A DNA stretch of 45,426 nucleotides from Elioraea sp. Yellowstone (GCF_006704265.1 NZ_VIKA01000011.1:1-45426); one strand, 5' to 3'; shown: positions 1-10,187, numbered from the stretch's first letter. The notes: generated by a model not told the origin, from the letters alone. Translations and numbers: made by a program.

Positions 1-255
1 GCTTCCCCCGCCCCGCCGCCGCCGCCCGCCGCCGCGCCGCCGCCGGTGCCGCAGCGGCAGTGGTTCCTGGCCTTCGGCGGCACCGCGCACGGGCCGCTCG
101 CCGAGAGCGCGCTGCCCGGCGAGGCCCGCGCCGGACACCTGAGGCCCGACACCCTCGTCTGGCGCGAGGGCATGGCCGACTGGAAGCCTGCCGGCGAGGT
201 GCCGGAGCTCGCCTTTGCCCTGGTCCCCGTCCCGCCGCCGCTCCCCGGAGCCTGA
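1..255 (+). CDS. C-terminal end of a Pro/Ala-rich linker plus GYF_2 (DUF4339) domain protein (5' truncated)
   Basis: The reading frame is open from base 1 and ends at TGA 253-255. The first 15 codons are almost only Pro and Ala, a flexible linker. The last ~69 residues match the GYF_2/DUF4339 pattern: an aromatic start (QWFLAFGG), a GPL motif, a D-T-L-V-W-R-E-G-M core and a W-K-P-A end. Such domains often sit at the C-terminus of SPFH-type or other membrane proteins and probably bind proline-rich partners; the N-terminal part lies outside the window. It overlaps the next gene by 41 bp in another frame, so the two are probably co-expressed. The domain call is fairly secure. The identity of the full protein is not known. 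Confidence 0.65.
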   Translation, partial: ASPAPPPPPAAAPPPVPQRQWFLAFGGTAHGPLAESALPGEARAGHLRPDTLVWREGMADWKPAGEVPELAFALVPVPPPLPGA

Positions 256-1366
256 TCCCGCGCCGGACGCGGCGGAGGAGCGGCTCGACCGCATCCCCTG
301 CTCGCAGTGCGGGGCGGAGCTCACCTATGCGCCGGGCACGCGGATGGTGCGCTGCGCCTATTGTGGCCACGAACAGCCGATCACCGGCTCGCCGTGGCAG
401 GTGGTGGTCGAGCGCGACCTCGCCGCCGCGCTGGCCAAGGCCGCCGACGAGCACCTCACCGAGGACCGGCGCATCCTCAAATGCCAGACCTGCGCGGCGA
501 GCTTCGACGCGGCGGAAGGGCAGGGGGCCGGGCACTGCCCGTTCTGCGGCAGCGCGATCGTCGCCGATCCCGCGCGCACGCGCCGCATCCGTCCCGACGG
601 CGTGGTGCCGTTCGCGATCCCGCGCGACAAGGCCCAGGACGCGCTGCGGCAGTGGCTCGCCGGGCTCTGGTTCGCGCCCTCGGACCTGTCGCGCAGGGCG
701 GAGGCCGAGGCGCGGATCGAGGGGCTCTACCTGCCGTTCTGGACCTATGACTGCGACACCACGACCGAGTACCAGGGCGCCCGCGGCCTCCGCGTGGTGC
801 GCCACGTCCCGGTGACGCGCCAGGTGCAGGGCAGGCTCGTGACGCGGATGCAGCCAGTGACCGAGCTGCGCTGGACGCCTGTTGCCGGCCGGGTGGCGCG
901 GCACTTCGACGACGTGCTGGTGCCGGCGGCCCGCGCCCTGCCGCTCCAGGATCTCGGCCGCGCCGGCGCGTGGAACACGCAGTCGGTCCGCGCTTACGCG
1001 CCGGACTGGCTCGCCGGGTTCCGCTCCGCCCTCTATGACGTGCCGCTCGCGGACGGATTCGCCGCCGCGCAGGCGATCATGCGCGGCGTGATCGAGTCCG
1101 ACATCCGCCACGACATCGGCGGCGACGCGCAGCGCATCACCGCCTCACGCACCACCTGGCGCGGGGCGAGCTTCAAGCACGTGCTGCTGCCGGTCTGGGT
1201 CGCCGCCTATCGCTACCGCGGGCGGACCTTCCGCTTCGTCGTCAACGGCCAGACCGGCCAGGCGCATGGCGAACGGCCCTGGAGCGTGGGCAAGATCGCG
1301 TTTGCGGTGCTGGCGGCCTTCCTGGTCGCCGCTGCGCTGGCGTTGGCCGCCGCCCGGATCGGTTGA
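215..1366 (+). CDS. Zinc-ribbon membrane protein, function unknown
   Basis: A 383-aa protein. Two four-cysteine zinc ribbons lie near the N-terminus: CSQC...CAYC at about residues 29-50 and CQTC...CPFC at about residues 91-112. A long soluble middle follows, and a single C-terminal membrane helix of about 20 residues (VLAAFLVAAALALAAA) ends the protein. Automated pipelines often label this architecture 'primosomal protein N' / superfamily II helicase-like', but no helicase motif is present. The only start I can place before the first zinc ribbon is TTG 215, inside the end of the preceding GYF gene, so the start is uncertain. The overlap suggests translational coupling with the GYF-domain protein. 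The biochemical role is unknown. Confidence 0.7.
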   Translation: MPWSPSRRRSPEPDPAPDAAEERLDRIPCSQCGAELTYAPGTRMVRCAYCGHEQPITGSPWQVVVERDLAAALAKAADEHLTEDRRILKCQTCAASFDAAEGQGAGHCPFCGSAIVADPARTRRIRPDGVVPFAIPRDKAQDALRQWLAGLWFAPSDLSRRAEAEARIEGLYLPFWTYDCDTTTEYQGARGLRVVRHVPVTRQVQGRLVTRMQPVTELRWTPVAGRVARHFDDVLVPAARALPLQDLGRAGAWNTQSVRAYAPDWLAGFRSALYDVPLADGFAAAQAIMRGVIESDIRHDIGGDAQRITASRTTWRGASFKHVLLPVWVAAYRYRGRTFRFVVNGQTGQAHGERPWSVGKIAFAVLAAFLVAAALALAAARIG

Positions 1367-1411
1367 CCTGGGGCAAGCCCCGCCCTTGCCGTGACGTGCT
1401 AGAGAGCCGCC

Positions 1412-2428
1412 GTGCGCCGCCTCTTCCGCCTTCTCGTCATGCTCGCCCTGTTCGGCGGCGTCGGAGCCGCCGCGTGGTGGTGGCTCGCGCGGCCGCCGCT
1501 GGTGCGGGCGGACGTGGTCACGCTCGGTCCGGCGGTGGATGCGGTCTATGCCACCGGCACGGTCGAGCCGGTGCTCTGGGCGCGCATCGGGCCGCTGGTG
1601 AAGGGGCGGCTGATCGCGCTCGAGGCCGAGGAGGGCGAGCGCGTGCGGGCCGGGCAGGTGCTGGCGCGGCTGGACGATTCGGTCGCGCGCGCCCAGCTCG
1701 CCGAGGCCGAGGCGCGGGCGAGCTTCCTGCGCGAGGAGGCGGGGCGGCTGCGCGCCCTGGCCGCGCGCGAGATCGTCGCCCAGGCGGCCCTCGACCGGGC
1801 CGAGAGCGAGGCGCGCGCGGCGGCGGCGGTCGTTGCGGCGGCGCGGCAGCGGCTGGACGACTTCGTGATGCGCGCGCCGATGGAGGGCCTGGTGCTGCGC
1901 CGCGATGGCGAGATCGGCGAGGTGGTCGACACCGGCAACACCGTGTTCGTGGTTGGCGAACGGCGCCCGCTGCGCGTCACCGCCGAGGTTGACGAGGAGG
2001 ACATCCTGCGCGTCGAGCCCGGCCAGCGCGTGCTGCTGAAGGCCGACGCGCTCCCGGGCCGCGTGCTCGAGGGGCGGCTTGCCGAGATCACACCCAAGGG
2101 CGATCCGCGGCTGAAGGTCTATCGCGTGCGCATCGCCCTGCCGGACGACACGCCGCTGCTGGTCGGCATGACGGTGGAGGCGAACATCATCGTGCGCGAG
2201 GAGCCGCAGGCGGTGCTCGCTCCGGCGGCGAGCGTGCGCGACGGCGCGGTCTTCGTGGTCGAGGGCGATGTCGTGCGGCGCGTGCCGGTCAGGCTCGGCG
2301 TGCAGGGGCCGCTGAAGGTGGAGGCGCTGTCCGGGCTCGCGCCGGGGATGCGCGTGGTGACCGATCCGCCCGCCACGCTTGCCGACGACATGCGCGTGCG
2401 CCTGCCCGCCAACGCATTGGCGCACTGA
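1412..2428 (+). CDS. HlyD/MacA-type periplasmic adaptor of an ABC exporter
   Basis: A 338-aa membrane-fusion protein. One N-terminal membrane anchor (residues ~5-25, ending in a WWW cluster) is followed by a lipoyl/barrel-sandwich half, an alpha-helical hairpin rich in Ala, Glu and Arg (~95-150), the second lipoyl half (LVLRRDGEIGEVV) and a beta-barrel and membrane-proximal domain. It starts at GTG 1412, and a TAGAGA box lies only 6 bases upstream. It is followed after one base by an FtsX-type permease and then an ATPase, so it should bridge that inner-membrane exporter to the periplasm or outer membrane. The arrangement resembles DevBCA and MacAB systems. The exported substrate cannot be read from the sequence. 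Confidence 0.85.
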   Translation: MRRLFRLLVMLALFGGVGAAAWWWLARPPLVRADVVTLGPAVDAVYATGTVEPVLWARIGPLVKGRLIALEAEEGERVRAGQVLARLDDSVARAQLAEAEARASFLREEAGRLRALAAREIVAQAALDRAESEARAAAAVVAAARQRLDDFVMRAPMEGLVLRRDGEIGEVVDTGNTVFVVGERRPLRVTAEVDEEDILRVEPGQRVLLKADALPGRVLEGRLAEITPKGDPRLKVYRVRIALPDDTPLLVGMTVEANIIVREEPQAVLAPAASVRDGAVFVVEGDVVRRVPVRLGVQGPLKVEALSGLAPGMRVVTDPPATLADDMRVRLPANALAH

Positions 2429-2429
2429 G

Positions 2430-3680
2430 ATGCCGCTCGCGCTCGACATCGCGCTCGGCCATCTCGGGCGACGCAAGCGGCAGACGCTGGTCTCGGTGCT
2501 TGGGGTTGCGCTCGGTGTCGGCTTCTTCATCGGCATCACCGCGCTGATGCGCGGCTTCCAGACCTATTTCGTGCGGCAGGTGATCGACGTAGCCCCGCAT
2601 GTCGTCATGAAGGACGAGTTCCGGCTGCCCGACGTGCAGCCGGCCGCGATCGCCTTCGCCGGCGGCGCGGTCGAGGTGCGCGGGGTGAAGCCGCGCGACA
2701 CCGTGCGCGGCATCAAGGAGGCGGGGGCGAAGATCGCCGCCGTCGAGGTGATCCCCGGCGTCGCCGTGGCACCGATGCTGCGCGGCCCGGCACTGCTGCG
2801 CTACGGCCCGCGCGACACCTCGGTCTCGATCGGCGGCATCGAACCCGAGCGCGAACGGCGGGTGACGAATATCGAGAAGGACATGACCGAGGGGCGGCTC
2901 GAGGATCTGCGCGCGACCGCGAACGGCATGATCGTGGGCATCGGCGTTGCCCAGCGGCTCGGCGCCGAGGTGGGCGACACGGTCACCGCCGTCTCGCCGG
3001 CCGGGGTGGCGCAGTCCTTCCGGATCGTCGGCATCATCTCCACGGGCGTGACCGCGATCGACAACAGCGAGGCCTATGTGCTGCTGCGCCTCGCCCAGGT
3101 GCTGCTCGACCGGCCGAACGTGGTCAACGCGATCCGCATGCGCCTTGCCGATGTGCGCCAGGCCGAGCCGCTCGCGCGCCGGCTGGAGACCGTGTTCGGC
3201 TACCGCACGGAGTCCTGGGAGGAGAGCAACCGCAACATCCTCGGCCTGTTCGTGATCCAGAACGCGATCATGTACAGCGTGGTGGGCGCGATCCTGCTGG
3301 TCGCCGCCTTCGGCATCTACAACATCATCTCGACCGTGGTGCACGAGAAGGCGCGCGACATCGCGATCCTGAAGTCGCTCGGCTTCCGGGCTGCCGACAT
3401 CCAGCGGATCTTCCTGCTCGAAGGCGCGATGGTCGGCATCGCCGGCGCCTTCGCCGGCTGGGCGGTCGGGCTCGGGCTGATCGAGCTCCTCGCCCAGGTG
3501 CGGTTCGAGCAGATGGGACCGGTGATCCAGGGGCGGGACCGGTTCCTGCTCGCCCGCGAATGGTGGCCCTACCTCGCCGGCGGGGGCTTCGCGCTCGCCG
3601 CCGCCTCCGTCGCCGCGTTCATCCCCGCCCGCCGCGCCTCGCGGCTCAACCCGGTGGAGATCGTGCGGGGGGCGGCGTGA
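2430..3680 (+). CDS. FtsX/LolCE-type ABC transporter permease
   Basis: 416 aa from ATG 2430, one base after the adaptor's TGA. The topology is that of FtsX/MacB/LolCE permeases: an N-terminal membrane segment (SVLGVALGVGFFIGITAL, ~19-36), a large periplasmic MacB_PCD-like domain (~45-270) and three C-terminal helices (about 285-310, 335-355 and 382-405). The start just before 'LALDIALGHLGRRK' fits the family's usual short cytoplasmic N-terminus. It works with the adaptor before it and the ATPase after it, whose GTG start overlaps this stop codon (GTGA). Mechanotransmission-type export of a lipid, lipoprotein or small molecule is likely by family, but the substrate is unknown. Confidence 0.87.
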   Translation: MPLALDIALGHLGRRKRQTLVSVLGVALGVGFFIGITALMRGFQTYFVRQVIDVAPHVVMKDEFRLPDVQPAAIAFAGGAVEVRGVKPRDTVRGIKEAGAKIAAVEVIPGVAVAPMLRGPALLRYGPRDTSVSIGGIEPERERRVTNIEKDMTEGRLEDLRATANGMIVGIGVAQRLGAEVGDTVTAVSPAGVAQSFRIVGIISTGVTAIDNSEAYVLLRLAQVLLDRPNVVNAIRMRLADVRQAEPLARRLETVFGYRTESWEESNRNILGLFVIQNAIMYSVVGAILLVAAFGIYNIISTVVHEKARDIAILKSLGFRAADIQRIFLLEGAMVGIAGAFAGWAVGLGLIELLAQVRFEQMGPVIQGRDRFLLAREWWPYLAGGGFALAAASVAAFIPARRASRLNPVEIVRGAA

Positions 3681-4363
3681 CTGCCCTGCTCCGCGCCGAA
3701 GGCGTGAGCCGCGTGCTGCCCGGCCCCCAACCCGTGACGCTGGTGCGCGACATCGACTTCGCCCTCGGCGCCGGCGAGTTCGTCGCCGTCACCGGCCCCT
3801 CGGGCTCGGGCAAGTCCTCGCTCCTCTACCTGCTCGGCCTGCTCGACCGGCCGACGGTCGGGCGCGTTGCGATCGAGGGGCGCGACACGGCCGGGATGAG
3901 CGACGACGAGCTCGCCGGCCTGCGGCTCGCACGGCTCGGCTTCGTCTTCCAGTTCCACTTCCTGCTGCCCGAGTTCACGACGCTCGACAACCTGCTGATC
4001 CCGATGCGGCGGCTCGGCCGCTGGGGCGAGGCGGAGCGCGAGGAGCGGGCGCGGGCGCTGCTGGCCTCGCTCGGCATGGCCGAGGCGGCCGACAAGCTGC
4101 CGGAGCAGCTCTCGGGGGGCATGCGCCAGCGCGCCGCGATCGCCCGGGCGCTCGCCAATGACCCCGCTCTGCTGCTGGCCGACGAGCCGACCGGCAATCT
4201 CGACACCCGCAACGCGCGGATCGTGTTCGACATCTTCGAGCGGCTCGTGGCCGAGCAGGGACGGAGCGTGGTCGTGGTGACGCATGACCAGGAGCAGGCG
4301 GCGCGGGCGCCGCGTCAGGTGCGGCTGGTGGACGGGCGGATCGTGCACGACAGCGGCGCCTGA
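3677..4363 (+). CDS. LolD/MacB-type ABC transporter ATP-binding protein
   Basis: 228 aa from GTG 3677, overlapping the permease stop by four bases. All nucleotide-binding motifs are present: Walker A GPSGSGKS (~40-47), Q-loop VFQFHFLLPEF, signature LSGGM, Walker B LLLADEPTGNLD and switch His in VVTHDQ. The 'ADEPTGNLD' form is typical of the LolD/FtsE/MacB class that partners with FtsX-type permeases. It powers the exporter encoded by the two genes upstream. It ends the operon; 84 bp separate it from the next start. A longer reading frame exists upstream, but it lies wholly inside the permease and lacks family similarity. Confidence 0.9.
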   Translation: MTALLRAEGVSRVLPGPQPVTLVRDIDFALGAGEFVAVTGPSGSGKSSLLYLLGLLDRPTVGRVAIEGRDTAGMSDDELAGLRLARLGFVFQFHFLLPEFTTLDNLLIPMRRLGRWGEAEREERARALLASLGMAEAADKLPEQLSGGMRQRAAIARALANDPALLLADEPTGNLDTRNARIVFDIFERLVAEQGRSVVVVTHDQEQAARAPRQVRLVDGRIVHDSGA

Positions 4364-4447
4364 TCCACCCCTTGCGCAAACGGCGTCGTGCCGGCATCTG
4401 CCCGGCATGGACCGGATGGGCCGGGGAGCGGCGCGCGGGGCGGGGCG

Positions 4448-5248
4448 GTGAGGGCGGAGACGCCGTTCGTCGCGCTCGAGCGCGTCAGCCTGACCTACGC
4501 CGGCGAGGGCGGGGGCACGCTCGCGGTCGAGGGGCTGGATCTCGCGATCGCCCGCGGCGAGTTCGCTGCCGTGGTCGGACCCTCGGGCTGCGGCAAATCG
4601 ACGCTGATGAAGCTGGTGACCGGCCTTGCCCCGGCGAGTGCGGGCAGCGTGTCGGTCGGCGGACATCGCGTGGCGGGGCCGCTGAAGATCGTCGGCATGG
4701 CGTTCCAGAACCCCACCCTGCTCCCCTGGCGCACCACGCTCGACAACGTGCTGCTGCCGCTGGAGATCGTCGCGCCCCACCGGGCGAGCTTCCGGCGCGA
4801 GCGCGCGCGTCATGTCGAGCGGGCGCGGGCGCTGCTCGCGACGGTCGGTCTCGCCGGGTTCGAGGACAAATACCCCTGGCAGCTCTCGGGCGGGATGCAG
4901 CAGCGCGCGAGCCTCTGCCGCGCGCTGATCCACGAGCCGGAGCTCCTGATGCTGGACGAGCCCTTCGCCGCGCTCGACGCCTTCACGCGCGAGGAGCTGT
5001 GGGGCGTCTTGCAGGAGCTCTGGCTCGCCCGCCGTTTCACCTGCATCCTGGTGACACACGACCTGCGCGAGGCGGTCTATCTCGCCGACACGGTGCATGT
5101 GATGAGCGCGCGGCCCGGGCGGATCATCGCCACGCGCGCGATCGACCTGCCGCGCCCGCGCACGCTCGAGGGCAGTTTCGGGCCGCACTTCGTCGATCTG
5201 GTGCATGAGCTGCGCGGCCGCATCGCCGCGGCGCGGTCGGAGGGGTGA
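4448..5248 (+). CDS. Orphan ABC ATPase of the nitrate/sulfonate/taurine importer class (TauB/SsuB-like)
   Basis: About 266 aa from GTG 4448, which directly precedes the conserved domain; GTG 4388 would add 20 low-complexity residues. Motifs: Walker A GPSGCGKST, Q-loop AFQNPTLLPWRT, signature LSGGM, Walker B LLMLDEPFAALD and H-loop VTHDLREA. The 'FQxPxLLPW' and 'DEPFxALDxxTRxxL' forms mark the TauB/SsuB/ThiZ class, which usually works with one permease and a periplasmic binding protein. Neither is encoded next to it in this window. It abuts the creatininase-family gene with no gap (TGA 5246-5248, ATG 5249), so the product may supply that enzyme's substrate together with membrane components encoded elsewhere. 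Confidence 0.82.
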   Translation: MRAETPFVALERVSLTYAGEGGGTLAVEGLDLAIARGEFAAVVGPSGCGKSTLMKLVTGLAPASAGSVSVGGHRVAGPLKIVGMAFQNPTLLPWRTTLDNVLLPLEIVAPHRASFRRERARHVERARALLATVGLAGFEDKYPWQLSGGMQQRASLCRALIHEPELLMLDEPFAALDAFTREELWGVLQELWLARRFTCILVTHDLREAVYLADTVHVMSARPGRIIATRAIDLPRPRTLEGSFGPHFVDLVHELRGRIAAARSEG

Positions 5249-6052
5249 ATGCCGGCGCGGTTCTGGCATGATCTGACCTGGCCGGAGTTCGCCGCGCTCG
5301 ATACGTCGCGCGCGGTGGCGCTGCTGCCGATCGCCGCGACCGAGCAGCACGGCCCGCATCTGACCGTCGCCGTGGACACCACGATCAACGAGGGGGTGGT
5401 ACGGGGCGCGATGGCGCTGATCCCGGACGAGGTGACGCTGCTCGTGCTGCCGACCCAGGCGATCGGCGTCTCGGTCGAGCACGGGCGCTTCCCCGGCAGC
5501 CTCACGGTCGCGCCCGAGACCGCGATCGCGGCATGGACGGAGATCGGCGCCTCGGTCGCACGCGCCGGCATCCGGCGACTCCTGCTGCTGAACAGCCATG
5601 GCGGCCAGCCCCAGGTGGCGGAGATCGTCTGCCGCCGGCTGCGCATCGTGCATCGCCTGTTCGCCGCCACTGCGATGTGGGACCGCATCACCGCGCTCGC
5701 CGACCTGATCCCGCCCGACGAGCGGCGATTCGGCATCCATGCCGGGCAGATGGAGACCGCGCTCATGCTGGCGCTGGCGCCGGAGCGCGTGCGCGCCGAT
5801 CGGGTGCGTGACTTCGCCAATGCGACCGCCTCCCTGGACGGCAACACAGTGCTGCGCGCGGGCGGCGCGGTGGCGTTCGGCTGGCAGGCGCAGGACCTGA
5901 ACGCGTCCGGCGCGGTCGGCAACGCCGCCGCCGCCACCGCGGAGCTCGGCGCCGCGGTGCTGGCGCGCGCCGCCCAGGCGGTGGCGCGGCTTGTCGCCGA
6001 GATCGCGGCGATCGATGTCGAGGCCTGGCTGAAGGAGGACACGCGTGCGTGA
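5249..6052 (+). CDS. Creatininase-family amidohydrolase
   Basis: 267 aa. The metal-binding signature of the family is intact: Glu32, His34 and Asp43 in EQHGPHL...D, with the same spacing as in creatininase, plus NSHGG (His117) and a later GIHAGQMET segment carrying the C-terminal Glu. Family members hydrolyse small cyclic amides such as creatinine, or act on formamides in cofactor biosynthesis. The motif NSHGG rather than the creatininase NGHYE means creatinine itself is not a safe substrate call. ATG 5249 follows the ATPase stop directly. The stop overlaps the following FAD oxidase start by 8 bases. It is soluble, with no signal peptide. Confidence 0.85.
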   Translation: MPARFWHDLTWPEFAALDTSRAVALLPIAATEQHGPHLTVAVDTTINEGVVRGAMALIPDEVTLLVLPTQAIGVSVEHGRFPGSLTVAPETAIAAWTEIGASVARAGIRRLLLLNSHGGQPQVAEIVCRRLRIVHRLFAATAMWDRITALADLIPPDERRFGIHAGQMETALMLALAPERVRADRVRDFANATASLDGNTVLRAGGAVAFGWQAQDLNASGAVGNAAAATAELGAAVLARAAQAVARLVAEIAAIDVEAWLKEDTRA

Positions 6053-7421
6053 CCTTGCCGCATTCCTCGCCGCGCTCGACGGCATCCCCCTCGAGACCGA
6101 CCGCGCGCTGGTGCGCCAGAAGAGCCGCGACTTCTTCTGGTACTCGCCGGTGCTGAAGCGTCAGCTCGACCGGGTCTGCGGCGATGCGGTGGTGATGCCG
6201 CGGAGCGAGGCCGAGGTCGCGCGCGTGCTCGCCGCCGCGGTGCGGCACCGCGTCCCCGTCACGCCGCGCGGCGCGGGCACCGGCAACTACGGCCAGGCGA
6301 TGCCGATCCGCGGCGGCATCGTGCTCGACCTCTCGGCGCTCGACCGCGTGCTCTGGACCCGCCCCGGCGCGGTGCGCGCGCAGTGCGGTGCGAAGCTGCT
6401 CGACATCGATGCCGAGGCCCGTACCGCCGTGCGCGGCGAGCTCCGCTTCCATCCCTCGACCCGCCGCACCGCGACGATCGGCGGCTTCATCGCCGGCGGA
6501 TCGTCGGGGATCGGCTCCTGCACCTGGGGCATCCTGCGCGAGCCGGGCAACATCCTTGGACTCAGGCTGCTGACGATGGAGGAGCACCCGCGCGCGATCG
6601 AGCTGCGCGGCCCGGACATCCAGAAGGCGAACCACGCCTATGGCACGAACGGCGTGATCACCGAGGTGGAGATGCCGCTCGCGCCCGCCTGGAAGTGGGT
6701 GGACGCCGTCGCCGCCTTCCCCACCCTGATGGACGCCGCGCGCTTCGCCGACGCGTTCACGCGCCAGGACGGGATCGCGAAGAAGCTCGTGAGCGTGCTC
6801 GCTTCCGGGATCGCGCAGAGGCATTTCCGCGCGCTCGCGCCCGTGCTGCCGGAGGGACGGGCGATCGTGCTGCTGATGGTCGCCGCCCCGTTCCTCGAGT
6901 TCCTGCCCGGTCTGCTCGCCCCGCATGGCGGGGTGGAGATGCACCGGCAGCCGAGCGATGAGGCCGAGGTGCCGCTCTACGAGTATTCCTGGAACCACAC
7001 CACGCTTCAGGCGCTGAAGACCGACAGGTCGGTGACCTATCTGCAGACGCTGTTCCCCCCGCCCGGTCATCTCGCCAAGGTGGCTGAGCTGGAGGCGGCG
7101 TTCGGCGACGAGGTGCCGATCCATCTGGAGTTCGTGAAGTTCGGCGGCGAGGTGGCGTGTTTCGGCCTGCAGCTCGTGCGCTTCACCACCGAGGCGCGGC
7201 TTGCCGAGATCATCGCCGCGCACGAGGCCGCCGGTTGCCCGATCTTCAACCCCCACGCCTACACGCTGGAGGAGGGGGGCATGAAGAGGGTCGATCACGC
7301 GCAACTGGCGTTCAAGCGCGAGACCGACCCGCTGGGCCTGCTGAATCCCGGCAAGATGCTGGCGTGGGAGAACCCCGACTGGCGGCCCTCGCAGTCGCGG
7401 TATCTCTACGGGGCGGCATAG
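6045..7421 (+). CDS. FAD-binding oxidase/dehydrogenase (FAD_binding_4, GlcD-like)
   Basis: 458 aa from GTG 6045, preceded by a strong AAGGAGGA ribosome-binding site inside the previous gene. The N-terminal PCMH-type FAD domain is clear: MPRSEAEVARVL, then VTPRGAGTGNYGQ (~81-93), and a second loop near FIAGGSSGIGS. The C-terminal end LGLLNPGKML is the usual terminus of GlcD/vanillyl-alcohol-oxidase-type enzymes. These oxidise hydroxy acids, alcohols or amines to the keto or aldehyde form. Overlap with the creatininase-family gene suggests consecutive steps on one small molecule, for example ring opening followed by oxidation. The actual substrate is unknown. It lacks the Cys-rich iron-sulfur extension of some GlcD relatives. 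Confidence 0.85.
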   Translation: MRDLAAFLAALDGIPLETDRALVRQKSRDFFWYSPVLKRQLDRVCGDAVVMPRSEAEVARVLAAAVRHRVPVTPRGAGTGNYGQAMPIRGGIVLDLSALDRVLWTRPGAVRAQCGAKLLDIDAEARTAVRGELRFHPSTRRTATIGGFIAGGSSGIGSCTWGILREPGNILGLRLLTMEEHPRAIELRGPDIQKANHAYGTNGVITEVEMPLAPAWKWVDAVAAFPTLMDAARFADAFTRQDGIAKKLVSVLASGIAQRHFRALAPVLPEGRAIVLLMVAAPFLEFLPGLLAPHGGVEMHRQPSDEAEVPLYEYSWNHTTLQALKTDRSVTYLQTLFPPPGHLAKVAELEAAFGDEVPIHLEFVKFGGEVACFGLQLVRFTTEARLAEIIAAHEAAGCPIFNPHAYTLEEGGMKRVDHAQLAFKRETDPLGLLNPGKMLAWENPDWRPSQSRYLYGAA

Positions 7422-7441
7422 GACGATCGCGGCCAGCGCGG

Positions 7442-7471
7442 TTGCCCCTCCGTTCGCCCCCGCGCTAGAAC
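7442..7471 (+). promoter_or_regulatory. Likely housekeeping promoter of ettA
   Basis: TTGCCC at 7442-7447 and TAGAAC at 7466-7471, with an 18-bp spacer. This shape fits sigma-70-type promoters in GC-rich alphaproteobacteria. Transcription would start near 7478, about 34 bases before the ATG. The same box pair recurs at 25875-25904. Confidence 0.45.
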
Positions 7472-7511
7472 CCGCCCGACCCCCGACACCCAAGTTCCGA
7501 AGGCCGAGCCC

Positions 7512-9191
<1,680 letters not shown>

Positions 9192-9194
<3 letters not shown>

Positions 9195-9236
9195 TACCCG
9201 GCCGACAAAGGTTCGACCTTTGCCGGCCGGGCATCA
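9192..9236. repeat. Palindromic repeat, C-position hairpin of an inverted BIME-like unit
   Basis: A 45-base near-perfect palindrome: left arm 9192-9212, loop TCG 9213-9215, right arm 9216-9236, 19 of 21 positions pairing. It shares the inner core CAAAGGT/ACCTTTG and the outer TGATACC-type end with the copies at 9279 and 20666, but the middle of the stem is different (GGCCG). The stop codon of ettA forms its first three bases. It sits between convergent genes, so it may also end both transcripts, although there is no U-tract. Confidence 0.75.
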
Positions 9237-9278
9237 GGCCTTGGTTTTGCGCGCGGCCGCCCCTTGAGCCCCGCGCGC

Positions 9279-9321
9279 CATACCCTCCGCACAAAGGTCA
9301 AACCCTTGTGCTCCGGGTATG
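9279..9321. repeat. Palindromic repeat, hairpin B of the inverted unit
   Basis: An imperfect palindrome starting CATACCC and ending GGGTATG, with the inner CACAAAGG/CCCTTGTG core. Its stem matches the perfect copy at 20666-20708. Between it and the hairpin at 9192-9236 lies a spacer (about 9247-9278) that resembles the reverse complement of the spacer at 20709-20750. The whole 9192-9321 block is therefore an inverted, diverged copy of the 20666-20793 unit. Confidence 0.75.
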
Positions 9322-9515
9322 AGCGGCGCTCGCCTGGGCGAAGGGGGGGCGCGACGCGGCCGGGCCTCCCTGGCCGCCCACGCGGAGGCGCTGCGACATC
9401 GGGTCGGCGCGTGATCCCGGGATGACGCCGCTTCGGCGGAGCGTCCCTTGGACGTGACCGCCGCGCCCCGAGACGGGGCGATGCCGACGTCGCAGGTCTA
9501 ACCCCGGCGGCGGAT

Positions 9516-10187
9516 CTACAGTGCGCCGGCCTGTTCCATCGCCGCCACGTCGAGCAGCCGCTCCAGCACCTCGGGCTCCTGCGCTCCGGCGATCGCGTGC
9601 CGGCCGGCGACGACGAAACAGGGCACGCCGTTGATGCCCAGACGGTGCGAGCGCAGGTTCTCCACCAGCACCGCCTCGGTGTCCTCGCCCGAGGCGAGAA
9701 ACGCCGCCGCGCCGTGCGCATCGAGCCCGGTCTCGACCGCGATCTGCACCAGGGTCACGCGGTCGCCGATGTCGCGCGCCTCGGCGAAGTGGGCCGTGAA
9801 GAGGGCCTCCACCACCTGCGCCGCCCGATCGTCGCGCGCGGCGAAGCGCACCAGGCGGTGCGCATCCACGGTCGGCGGGGTGCGCAGGATGCGCTCGAAC
9901 CGGAAGGTGAGCCCCTCGGCCCGCCCCACCTCGGCGATCGCGGCGTGCAGCCGGCGCGCGCGGTCTTCGCCGCCGAACTTGCGCTGGATGTAGTCGGCAT
10001 GCGCCATGCCGCGGGCCGGCATGTCGGGGTTCAGCAGGAAGGGCTGGAAGACGAGATCGACCGCGAGATCCGGGCGCAGCGCGAGCGTGCGCGTCAGCCG
10101 TCGCAGCCCGATCCAGCACCATGGGCAGACCACGTCGAACACCATCTCGACGGCGAGCCGCTCCGGCGGCCGGGCCAGCATGTTCAT
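9516..10187 (-). CDS. DsbA-family oxidoreductase, FrnE-like
   Basis: 223 aa with a thioredoxin fold plus helical insertion. The redox motif is CPWC (Cys21-Cys24) in DVVCPWCWIG, the cis-proline loop is GVPCFVV, and the family pattern RSHRLGINGVPCF precedes it. No signal peptide precedes the active site, so it is cytoplasmic, like FrnE and 2-hydroxychromene-2-carboxylate isomerase relatives, rather than a periplasmic DsbA. FrnE-type proteins handle disulfides under oxidative stress. The start is the ATG at 10187; a second Met two codons later is possible. It is convergent with ettA and divergent from the caspase-like gene, with palindromic repeats on both sides. Confidence 0.87.
   Translation of the reverse strand: MNMLARPPERLAVEMVFDVVCPWCWIGLRRLTRTLALRPDLAVDLVFQPFLLNPDMPARGMAHADYIQRKFGGEDRARRLHAAIAEVGRAEGLTFRFERILRTPPTVDAHRLVRFAARDDRAAQVVEALFTAHFAEARDIGDRVTLVQIAVETGLDAHGAAAFLASGEDTEAVLVENLRSHRLGINGVPCFVVAGRHAIAGAQEPEVLERLLDVAAMEQAGAL

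Noticed and set aside
9209-9216. GGTTCGA resembling a tRNA T-loop
   Set aside because: It is the tip of a palindromic repeat; no acceptor stem, anticodon arm or CCA end can be built around it.
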